Shown one piece after another: positions 54,210 to 61,725 of a stretch of DNA of 64,000 nt. Position 1 is the first letter of the stretch, and each line of letters begins with the position of its first letter. Under the pieces are notes generated by a model. It was not told where the DNA came from. It saw only the letters and a program-made list of their open reading frames with translations, and made no database searches. The position numbers and the translations under genes are program-made. The DNA is from Variovorax sp. UMC13 (lineage in GTDB: Bacteria > Pseudomonadota > Gammaproteobacteria > Burkholderiales > Burkholderiaceae_C), in the NCBI RefSeq assembly GCF_014170375.1, contig NZ_LZZW01000012.1, positions 186,001 through 250,000 on the forward strand, read 5' to 3'.

Positions 54210-55874
54210 ATGAAACATCTGCTGAACCTGCTGGCAGCAGTCGCACTCCTCGTCTGGGGCACCCACCTGGTCCGCACGGGCGTGCTGCGCGTGTTCGGCG
54301 CCAACCTCCGCACCCTGCTCGCGCGCAGCATGCGCAACCGCTTCACCGCGGCGCTGTCGGGCATCGGCGTGACCGCGCTCGTTCAGTCGAGCACGGCCAC
54401 CTCGCTCATGACCTCGTCCTTCGTCGGCCAGGGCCTGATCGCGCTGCCGGCCGCGCTGGCCGTGATGCGCGGCGCCGACGTGGGCACGGCGCTGATGTCC
54501 GTGCTGTTCTCGACCGACCTCTCGTGGCTGTCGCCGCTGTTCATCTTCACCGGTGTGGTGTTCTCGATCACCCGGCCCGCGAGCGCTGCCGGGCGCTTCG
54601 GCCGCATCCTGATCGGCCTAGGGCTGATGCTGCTGGCGCTGCAGCTGGTGGTGCAGGCCACCGGCCCGCTGTTCGATTCGCCGGCCATGCGCGCGATCCT
54701 GGTGTCGATCAGCAGCGACATCCTGCTCGAGATCACCATCGGCGCGGCACTCGCGGTGGTGGCCTATTCGAGCCTGGCCGTGGTGCTGCTGGTGGCGGCG
54801 ATGGCCAGCTCGGCCGTGGTGCCGCTCGACGTTGCGCTGGGCCTGGTGCTGGGCGCCAACCTGGGCAGCGGCATCCTGGCGGTGCTGACCACCGCCAAGT
54901 CCGAGATGTCGGTGCGGCAGGTGACGGTGGGCAACCTGCTGTTCAAGCTGCTGGGCGTGACGGTGGCCGCGCCCTTCGTCGGGCTGTACCTGACGCATGT
55001 GCGGGCCTACGTGTCCGACGCGACGCAGCTGGTGGTGCTCTACCACCTGGCCTTCAACGTGGTGGTGAGCATCGGCTTCATCGGCCTCACCGACTGGGTG
55101 GCGCGGCTGGTGAAGAAGCTGCTGCCGGTGCCGCAGGAAGGCTCGACCACCGCCCGGCCGCAGCACCTGGACCCCTCGGCCCTGTCCACGCCCACGCTGG
55201 CGATCTCGAACGCGGCGCGCGAGGCGCTGCACCAGGCTGACATCGTCGAGACCATGCTGATCGGCATGCTCAACGTGATCCGCAACAACGACCTGCGGCT
55301 GGCCGACGAACTGCGCAAGCTCGACGACGTGGTGGACCGGCTCTACTCCGACATCAAGTACTACCTCACCAAGATCTCGCGCGAGGCGCTGGGCGAGGAA
55401 GAAAGCAAGCGCTGGACCGACATCATCAGCTTCACCATCAACATGGAGCAGGTGGGCGACATCATCGAGCGCGTGATCATCGACATCGAGGACAAGAAGA
55501 TCAAGCCGCAGCGCAATTTTTCCGAGGCCGGCATGGCCGAGATCGTCGAGCTGCACGAGCGCCTGGTGGCCAACCTGCGGCTGGGCATGAGCGTGTTCCT
55601 CAACGGCAACGTGCGCGACGCGCAGAAGCTGCTGGAAGAGAAGGCGCGCTTCCGCGACCTCGAGCGCGCCTACGCCAACACCCACCTGACCCGGCTCATG
55701 GACCGCACCACGCCGAGCATGGAGACCAGCTCGCTGCACATCGACCTGATCAGCGACCTCAAACGCATCAACTCGCACATCTGCTCGATCGCCTATCCGA
55801 TCCTCGACTCGGCCGGCGCGCTGGCGCCCAACCGGCTGCGCGAGGCGCAGCTCACGCCGGTCAAGGAATCCTGA
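54210..55874 (+). CDS. Na/Pi cotransporter family protein (NptA-like) with PhoU-like C terminus
   Basis: A 554-residue inner-membrane protein. The N-terminal part (about residues 1-310) has about eight membrane helices, with the first signature QSST at residues 59-62 and a second GANLGSG. The C-terminal 200 residues are a cytoplasmic PhoU-like helical domain. Family members move phosphate with sodium, sometimes outward. It lies behind the phosphodiesterase gene, so it may balance phosphate released by hydrolysis (inference). Confidence 0.88.
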   Translation: MKHLLNLLAAVALLVWGTHLVRTGVLRVFGANLRTLLARSMRNRFTAALSGIGVTALVQSSTATSLMTSSFVGQGLIALPAALAVMRGADVGTALMSVLFSTDLSWLSPLFIFTGVVFSITRPASAAGRFGRILIGLGLMLLALQLVVQATGPLFDSPAMRAILVSISSDILLEITIGAALAVVAYSSLAVVLLVAAMASSAVVPLDVALGLVLGANLGSGILAVLTTAKSEMSVRQVTVGNLLFKLLGVTVAAPFVGLYLTHVRAYVSDATQLVVLYHLAFNVVVSIGFIGLTDWVARLVKKLLPVPQEGSTTARPQHLDPSALSTPTLAISNAAREALHQADIVETMLIGMLNVIRNNDLRLADELRKLDDVVDRLYSDIKYYLTKISREALGEEESKRWTDIISFTINMEQVGDIIERVIIDIEDKKIKPQRNFSEAGMAEIVELHERLVANLRLGMSVFLNGNVRDAQKLLEEKARFRDLERAYANTHLTRLMDRTTPSMETSSLHIDLISDLKRINSHICSIAYPILDSAGALAPNRLREAQLTPVKES

Positions 55875-55881
55875 GAACGGC

Positions 55882-56883
55882 TCAGGCGGCGCGGGCGGCG
55901 GCCGGCTCCACGGCCTCGTCGGCCGGCCGGCGCGCATAGCGCTGCGCCAGCACCGCGCACACCATCAGCTGCATCTGGTGGAACAGCATCAGCGGCAGCA
56001 CGATGGCGCCCACCGCGCCCGAGGCGAACAGCACGTGTGCCATCGGGATGCCGCTGGCCAGGCTCTTCTTCGAGCCGCAGAACACGATCGTGACCTCGTC
56101 GGCCTTGTCGAAGCCCAGCTTGCGCGCGGTCCAGGTGGTGGCGAACAGCGCCAGCGCCAGCAGCACCGCGCAGACCACGAACAGCCCGGCCAGCGCGCTC
56201 AGCGGCACCTGGCGCCACAGGCCCTCGATCACGGCGGCGCTGAAGGCGGTGTAGACCACCAGCAGGATCGAGCCGCGGTCGACGAAGCTCAGCACCGAGG
56301 CACGCTGCTTGATCCAGGCGCCGATCCAGGGCCGCAGCAGGTGGCCGACCACGAAGGGCACCATCAGCTGCAGCAGGATCCGCCCGATGGCATCGAAGGA
56401 AGACGATGCGGCGCCGCCCGAGACCACCAGCCAGTTCACCAGCAGCGGCGTGACGAACACGCCCAGCAGGGTCGAGGCCGAGGCGCTGCAGACCGCGGCC
56501 GGCACGTTGCCCCGCGCCAGCGAGGTGAAGGCGATGGCGGACTGCACCGTGGCGGGCAGCACGCACAGGTACAGCACGCCGGTGTAGAGCTCGGGCGTCA
56601 CCAGCGGCTGCAGCACCGGCCGCAGCGCGAGCCCGAGCAGCGGGAACAGCACGAAGGTGCTGAGGAACACCAGCAGGTGCAGCCGCCAGTGGCCCACGCC
56701 GGCCACGATGGCCTCGCGCGGCAGCTTGGCGCCATGCAGGAAGAACAGCAGGCCGATGGCCACCGTCGTGAGGCCCTCGAAGAAGTGCGCCGTGCGGCCG
56801 GCAGCGGGCAGCAGCGAGGCCAGCGCCACGGTCGTGACCAGGGCGAGGGTGAAGTTGTCGGGGAGGAAGCGTGAACGGGCCAT
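55882..56883 (-). CDS. Bile-acid:sodium symporter family protein (BASS)
   Basis: A 333-residue inner-membrane protein with nine or ten hydrophobic segments and the segments PATVQSAIAFTSLARGN and FCGSKKSLASGIPMA typical of the YfeH-type BASS group. These proteins move small organic acids with sodium. It is divergent from a LysR gene, which is its likely regulator. The substrate is unknown. Confidence 0.88.
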   Translation of the reverse strand: MARSRFLPDNFTLALVTTVALASLLPAAGRTAHFFEGLTTVAIGLLFFLHGAKLPREAIVAGVGHWRLHLLVFLSTFVLFPLLGLALRPVLQPLVTPELYTGVLYLCVLPATVQSAIAFTSLARGNVPAAVCSASASTLLGVFVTPLLVNWLVVSGGAASSSFDAIGRILLQLMVPFVVGHLLRPWIGAWIKQRASVLSFVDRGSILLVVYTAFSAAVIEGLWRQVPLSALAGLFVVCAVLLALALFATTWTARKLGFDKADEVTIVFCGSKKSLASGIPMAHVLFASGAVGAIVLPLMLFHQMQLMVCAVLAQRYARRPADEAVEPAAARAA

Positions 56884-56913
56884 GGGCAGGATTGGGCCCG
56901 GGATCGGATCGAA

Positions 56914-56951
56914 AGAGAAATGGATTTATCTGATGGATATATGATTTCTCT
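56914..56951. promoter_or_regulatory. AT-rich inverted repeat in the BASS-LysR divergent gap
   Basis: AGAGAAAT and ATTTCTCT flank a 22-bp AT-rich core containing GGATATATG. It fills most of the 70-bp gap between two divergent starts. This fits a LysR-type regulatory site, with the promoters of both genes inside. Confidence 0.55.
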
Positions 56952-56953
56952 GC

Positions 56954-57844
56954 ATGAACATCAGCCTGCGCCAGCTCCGCGTGTTCCTGGCCGTGGCCGA
57001 GGAGCGCAATTTCAGCCGTGCCGGCGATGCGATCGCGCTCACCCAGCCCGCGGTGAGCCGCTCGATCCTCGAGCTCGAATCGCAGCTGGGCCTGAAGCTG
57101 CTCGACCGCACCACGCGCGAGGTGGTGCTGACCGAGGCCGGCCAGTCGCTGGCCGCGCGGCTGGGCCGGGTGCTCGAGGAGCTCGACCAGACCCTGCTCG
57201 ACGTGCAGGGCATGGCCCATGCGCGGCGCGGCAAGGTGCGCGTGGCCAGCAGCCCCACGCTGTCGGCCCAGCTGATGCCGGCCTGCATCGCGGCCTGCGC
57301 ACGGCAGGAGCCCGAGATCCAGCTGGTGCTGCTCGACCGCATCCAGCAGGACGTGCTCGACAGCGTGCGCAGCGGCGAGGTCGACTTCGGCGTGGTGATC
57401 GAGCCCTCGGCGGCCGAGGACCTGCAGACCGAAACCATCCTCGACGACCCCTTCGTGCTGGTGGTGCCGCGCGGCCATGCGCTGGCGGCGCACCGCAGCG
57501 TGCGCTGGTCGATGCTGCGCGGCCATGCGCTGGTGCTGCTCGACCATGCCTCGGGCAGCCGCCGGCTGATCGACGAGGCGCTGCTCGCGCACGGCGTGCA
57601 GGCCGAGGTGGCGCAGCAGCTGGGCCATCCGACCACGGTGTTCCGCATGGTCGAGGCCGGCATCGGCATCAGCGTGATGCCCGCGCTGGCCGTGCCGCCG
57701 CAGGGGCTGGGCACGCTGGTCGCGCTGCCGCTCACGCCGCGGGTGCAGCGCCAGGTGATGCTGGTGCACCGGCGCAACCGCGCGCCTTCGCCGCTGGCGC
57801 AGCGGGTGTGGCGGCTGGTGCGCGAGATCGCAACTACAGCGTGA
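56954..57844 (+). CDS. LysR-family transcriptional regulator
   Basis: A 296-residue regulator with the LysR helix-turn-helix in residues 1-60 (MNISLRQLRVFLAVAEERN, ALTQPAVSRSILELE) and a C-terminal substrate-binding domain. It most likely controls the divergent symporter gene. Its last 11 bases overlap the end of the convergent quinone oxidoreductase gene. Confidence 0.9.
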   Translation: MNISLRQLRVFLAVAEERNFSRAGDAIALTQPAVSRSILELESQLGLKLLDRTTREVVLTEAGQSLAARLGRVLEELDQTLLDVQGMAHARRGKVRVASSPTLSAQLMPACIAACARQEPEIQLVLLDRIQQDVLDSVRSGEVDFGVVIEPSAAEDLQTETILDDPFVLVVPRGHALAAHRSVRWSMLRGHALVLLDHASGSRRLIDEALLAHGVQAEVAQQLGHPTTVFRMVEAGIGISVMPALAVPPQGLGTLVALPLTPRVQRQVMLVHRRNRAPSPLAQRVWRLVREIATTA

Positions 57845-58820
57845 GGATCGTGCAGCCCGTGGTCTTGCGCGCCTCGAGGTCGCGGTGCGCCTGCTGCACG
57901 TCTTCCAGCGCGTAGCGCTGCGCGATCGGGATCTTCACCGCGCCGCTCTGCACCACCGCGAACAGGTCGTCGGCCATGGCCTGCGTGGCTTCGCGCGAGG
58001 ACATGTGGGTGAACAGCGTGGGCCGCGTGACGTAGAGCGAGCCCTTGGAGGCCAGCATGCCCAGGTTGATCGGCGGCGTCGGGCCCGAGCCGTTGCCGAA
58101 CACCGCCAGCAGGCCGAAGGGCCGCAGGCAGTCGATCGAGCCTTCGTAGGTGTCCTTGCCCACCGAGTCGTAGACCACCTTCACGCCCTTGCCGCCGGTG
58201 ATCTCCTTCACCCGCGCGGCGAAGTTCTCGTTGCTGTAGTTGATCGCGTGCGCCGCGCCGTGTTCGAGCGCGAGCTGGCACTTGGCGTCGCTACCGGCGG
58301 TGCCGATCAGCTGCAGGCCCAGCGCCTTGGCCCACTGGCAGGCGATCAGGCCCACGCCGCCGGCGGCCGCGTGGAACAGGATGAAGTCGCCTGGCTGCAG
58401 GCCTTCGGCCGGCAGGGTCTTCTTCAGCAGGTACTGCGTGGTCAGGCCCTTGAGCATCATGGCCGCGCCGGTCTCGAAGGAGATCGCGTCGGGCAGCCGG
58501 CAGACGTTCTTGGCCGGCAGCACGCGCAGCTCGCAGTAGGCGCCCGGCGGCGGGCTGGCGTAGGCGGCGCGGTCGCCGACCTGGAGGTGCGTCACGCCCT
58601 CGCCCACCGCCTCGACGATGCCGGAGGCTTCCATGCCCAGCTGCAACGGCATCGCGAAGGGGTACAGGCCGCTGCGCTGGTAGGTGTCGATGAAGTTCAG
58701 GCCCACGGCCTTGTGGCGGATGCGGATCTCGCCCGGGCCGGGCTCGCCGACCTGCACGTCGACGATCTTGAGTTCTTCGGGACCGCCATGGCGGTCGATA
58801 CGGACGGCTTTGCTCATCAT
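57834..58820 (-). CDS. NADPH:quinone oxidoreductase (MDR superfamily)
   Basis: A 328-residue zinc-independent medium-chain reductase of the QorA type. The N-terminal GroES-like domain is followed by a Rossmann motif AAAGGVGLIACQWAKALG and the substrate-loop pattern YDSVGKDT. No zinc ligands of alcohol dehydrogenases are seen. GGAGA eight bases before the first of two ATG codons supports the start at 58820. It converges on the LysR gene. Confidence 0.9.
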   Translation of the reverse strand: MMSKAVRIDRHGGPEELKIVDVQVGEPGPGEIRIRHKAVGLNFIDTYQRSGLYPFAMPLQLGMEASGIVEAVGEGVTHLQVGDRAAYASPPPGAYCELRVLPAKNVCRLPDAISFETGAAMMLKGLTTQYLLKKTLPAEGLQPGDFILFHAAAGGVGLIACQWAKALGLQLIGTAGSDAKCQLALEHGAAHAINYSNENFAARVKEITGGKGVKVVYDSVGKDTYEGSIDCLRPFGLLAVFGNGSGPTPPINLGMLASKGSLYVTRPTLFTHMSSREATQAMADDLFAVVQSGAVKIPIAQRYALEDVQQAHRDLEARKTTGCTILTL

Positions 58821-58896
58821 CGTTGCAGTCTCCAAAAAGAAGAGCCGCATCCTGCCACGTTTGGCCCACCCGCGAAGGCGCGGGGCATTGCCTTGC

Positions 58897-59787
58897 TCAG
58901 CCCGGTGGCGGCTCGGCCGCGAACTCGATGCGGTAGCCCCGGCGCTCGAACATCTGCAGGATCTCGCGCTCGCCGTACCAGAGGTCGAGCTGCGACAGCG
59001 GGATCTGCGAGCGCAGCGTGAGCGGCGCCAGCGACACCAGCTGCCGCACCCGCGCATGGTGGCCGAACAGCCGCAGCGGGTCGTAGCCGTGGTGCAGTTG
59101 CGGCCCCGCATGCTCGATGGCGAAGTCGCGTGCCAGCGCCAGCGGCGCGAAGCGCATGCCGACGGCCTCGAGCGCAGGCCGCAGCACGCCGCTGAGCTGC
59201 ACGTCCTCGAGCAGCGCGTTGTTGTGCCAATGCATGCGCAGCGGGTCGCCTCCCACCGCATCGGGCGGCGGGATCTCCACCCGGACCTGCGGATGGTCGA
59301 CCAGCGCCCGCATGAAGCGCCGGCTGCGCAGGCTGAAGCCGCCGTTCTGGACCGGCGTGACGCGCAGTTCGGGCCGCTGCAGTTCCTGCACCCAGTCGAA
59401 GCGGGTGCGCCAGGCCGGGCCCCCGGGCCCGTCGATGCGCGCCAGGTGGATCGGCGCGCCGATGTAGTCGCAGTCCAGGAAGTCATCGCGCCAGTTGGCA
59501 GCATCGACGACCCAGCCGTCGTCCTGCACCACCAGCGCGAACTCGGTCTGCACCACGCGCCACAGCGCGAACATCATGAACCAGCTGTACTCGTGGTAGT
59601 TGAGCGGCGCGATCGCCTGGTGCGCGATGCCCGGCGGCAGGTCGGGCGGCGCCTGCGGGCAGCACAGCAGGGCCCGCGCACCCGGCATCTGCTGCAGGCT
59701 CCATTGCAGCGCCAGCGCGGCGCCGCGCGCATCGGGCAGCCCGGTGACCGACACCAGGGTGATCTGCCTGAACGCGTCCCCGCTCAT
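58897..59787 (-). CDS. DUF5672 family protein (glycosyltransferase-like)
   Basis: A 296-residue cytoplasmic protein. The conserved features of DUF5672 are present: VVQDDGWVV, a W-DDFLDCDYIGAP segment and NGGFSLRSRRFMRAL, which resemble the acidic donor site of GT-A glycosyltransferases. Function is unknown. It lies 17 bp after the SDR gene; a GC-rich hairpin without T run follows its stop at 58870-58885. Confidence 0.75.
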   Translation of the reverse strand: MSGDAFRQITLVSVTGLPDARGAALALQWSLQQMPGARALLCCPQAPPDLPPGIAHQAIAPLNYHEYSWFMMFALWRVVQTEFALVVQDDGWVVDAANWRDDFLDCDYIGAPIHLARIDGPGGPAWRTRFDWVQELQRPELRVTPVQNGGFSLRSRRFMRALVDHPQVRVEIPPPDAVGGDPLRMHWHNNALLEDVQLSGVLRPALEAVGMRFAPLALARDFAIEHAGPQLHHGYDPLRLFGHHARVRQLVSLAPLTLRSQIPLSQLDLWYGEREILQMFERRGYRIEFAAEPPPG

Positions 59788-59804
59788 GCGCGGCTTCGTC
59801 GGCT

Positions 59805-60602
59805 TTAGTAGGTGCCCGGGTACGCGCCGCCGTCGGTCAGCACGTTCTGGCCCGTGATGTAGCCGGCCTGCCGGCTGCAGAGGAAGGCGCAGACCGCACC
59901 GAATTCCTCGGGGCTGCCGAAGCGGCCGGCGGGAATGTTCTTCTGGCGCGCCGCGCGCACCGCGTCGACGTCCTGGCCGCTCTTCTTCGCGGCGCCGGCC
60001 ATGGTGCCCTTGAGCCGGTCGGTGTCGAAGGCGCCGGGCAGCAGGTTGTTGATCGTCACGCCCTTCGCCGCGATCGAGGTCCGCGCCGCGCCGGCCACGA
60101 AGCCGGTCAGGCCGCTGCGCGCGCCGTTGGACAGGCCCAGGATGTCGATCGGCGCCTTGACCGAACTCGAGGTGATGTTGACGATGCGGCCGTAGCCGCG
60201 CGCGGCCATGCCGTCGACCGTGGCCTTGATCAGTTCGATCGGCGTGAGCATGTTGGCGTCCACCGCCTTGATCCAGGCCTCGCGGTCCCAGTCACGGAAA
60301 TCACCGGGCGGCGGGCCGCCCGCGTTGGTCACGACGATGTCGTAGTCGGCATGCGCGGCAAAAGCCGCGGCACGGCCTTCTGGCGTCGTAATGTCGGCCG
60401 CCACGGCCTTGACGAAGGGCTTGTTCGCCACGCCCGCGGCCAGCGCCTCGAGCTGAGCCGCCGCGGCGTTCAGCACTTCGGCGCCGCGCGCCACCACCAC
60501 CACGTTCACGCCTTCGCGCACCAGGGCTTCGGCACAGCCCAGGCCCAGCCCCTTGCTCGCGCCGCACACCAGGGCCGTCCTGCCTGCAATTCCGAGGTCC
60601 AT
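59805..60602 (-). CDS. SDR-family protein without the usual Tyr-Lys pair
   Basis: A 265-residue Rossmann protein. The nucleotide motif GASKGLGLG and the NAGG motif are intact. At the catalytic position the sequence is NITSSSVKAPIDILGLSNGARSGL: the usual YxxxK reads S-N-G-A-R, so tyrosine is replaced by serine and lysine by arginine. The reaction cannot be the standard one without other residues taking over. It is 18 bp after the EamA transporter gene and 17 bp before the DUF5672 gene. Confidence 0.82.
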   Translation of the reverse strand: MDLGIAGRTALVCGASKGLGLGCAEALVREGVNVVVVARGAEVLNAAAAQLEALAAGVANKPFVKAVAADITTPEGRAAAFAAHADYDIVVTNAGGPPPGDFRDWDREAWIKAVDANMLTPIELIKATVDGMAARGYGRIVNITSSSVKAPIDILGLSNGARSGLTGFVAGAARTSIAAKGVTINNLLPGAFDTDRLKGTMAGAAKKSGQDVDAVRAARQKNIPAGRFGSPEEFGAVCAFLCSRQAGYITGQNVLTDGGAYPGTY

Positions 60603-60620
60603 TCAAATTCTCCTGCGGGC

Positions 60621-61541
60621 TCAGCGCCCGGTTCGCGTAAAGACAAAGATTCCCGTGATGACCAGCACCGTCCCGGCCGCAATCCAGGCCGTGAAGGGTT
60701 CGCCGAGCAACACCACGCCCATGAGAATAGTCGAGAGCGGCCCCACCATGCCGGTCTGCGCCGCCATGGCCGCACCGATGCGCTCGATCGCCATCATCAC
60801 GGACAGCACCGGCACCGCGGTGCACAGCGTCGCATTGAGCACCGACAGCCAGATCACCTCGGGCGCCACGTTCAGCGCCACGTCGATCGGCCGCAGCAGC
60901 AGGAACTGCGCGATGCACAGCACGCAGGCCACGCTGGTCGCCAGGCCGACCAGCCGCAGCGAGCCCAGGCGCTTGACGAACTCGCCGCTCGCGACCAGAT
61001 AGACCGCATAGCTCACCGCACTGAGGAAGACCAGCAGCGTGCCCCAGGCCGCGGCGCTGCTCTGCCCCAGCTGCACCTCGTGGCCGAACACCAGCAGCAC
61101 GCCCGCATAGCTGATCGCGATGCCGATCAGCTGCTGGCGCACGATGCGGCGGCGGTAGACGATCCAGCCGAACAGCAGCACCAGCGTGGGGTTGAGATAC
61201 AGGATCAGCCGCTCCAGGCTGGCCGTGATGTAGGCCAGCCCGGCGAAGTCGAGAAAACTCGACAGGTAATAGCCCGAAAAGCCCAGCCCGATCACCCCCA
61301 GCCAGTCGCGCAAGGTCAACGCCGCCTTGCCCCGCCCCGCCCACCAGGCCATCGCCACGAACAGCGGCAGCGCGAACAGCATGCGGAACATGATCAGGGT
61401 GACCGCGTCCACGTTGTGCCGGTACGCCAGCTTCACGATGATCGCCTTGCCGCTGAACGCGATGGCGCCGAAGGTGGCGAGGATCAGGCCGGTGCGGATG
61501 GATTTGGGGGCCGCGGCCGAGGGGGTGGGAGAGGAGGTCAA
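60621..61541 (-). CDS. EamA-family drug/metabolite transporter
   Basis: A 306-residue inner-membrane protein with ten hydrophobic segments in two EamA halves. Family members export amino acids, metabolites or drugs. The gene is followed directly by the SDR gene. Upstream are repeat elements and then gamma-glutamyltransferase. Confidence 0.88.
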   Translation of the reverse strand: MTSSPTPSAAAPKSIRTGLILATFGAIAFSGKAIIVKLAYRHNVDAVTLIMFRMLFALPLFVAMAWWAGRGKAALTLRDWLGVIGLGFSGYYLSSFLDFAGLAYITASLERLILYLNPTLVLLFGWIVYRRRIVRQQLIGIAISYAGVLLVFGHEVQLGQSSAAAWGTLLVFLSAVSYAVYLVASGEFVKRLGSLRLVGLATSVACVLCIAQFLLLRPIDVALNVAPEVIWLSVLNATLCTAVPVLSVMMAIERIGAAMAAQTGMVGPLSTILMGVVLLGEPFTAWIAAGTVLVITGIFVFTRTGR

Positions 61542-61548
61542 TTTTTCT

Positions 61549-61597
61549 TATTCCAAAGACACCGCGGAACCGGCTTTGCCGGGCCGCAGGTGTGGCC
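61549..61597. repeat. 49-bp palindromic repeat, copy 1
   Basis: Starts TATTCCAAAGACACCGCGG and ends GGTGTGGCC; its arms ACACC and GGTGT pair over GC-rich inner sequence (CCGGC/GCCGG). It differs from copy 2 at seven of 49 positions. It has the form of the short intergenic palindromes scattered through Comamonadaceae genomes. Confidence 0.75.
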
Positions 61598-61630
61598 GCC
61601 CGACAGGAACTCGGCCAACGCGCTTTCCCC

Positions 61631-61679
61631 TATTCCAGGGACACCGCGGATCCGGCTTCGCCGGTCCGCCGGTGTCGCC
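61631..61679. repeat. 49-bp palindromic repeat, copy 2
   Basis: Starts TATTCCAGGGACACCGCGG and ends GGTGTCGCC, 82 bp after copy 1 in the same orientation. GACACCGCGGATCCGGC pairs with most of the second half, giving a strong hairpin. Confidence 0.75.
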
Positions 61680-61691
61680 CCTTGAGGGGAG

Positions 61692-61713
61692 ACGGCTACA
61701 CGAAGTGAGCCGT
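61692..61713 (-). terminator. Hairpin after the gamma-glutamyltransferase gene
   Basis: ACGGCT and AGCCGT with inner CAC/GTG and one bulged base, 13 bp past the stop. No T run follows on the minus strand, so termination is uncertain. Confidence 0.4.
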
Positions 61714-61725
61714 TTCGGGGTGGAC

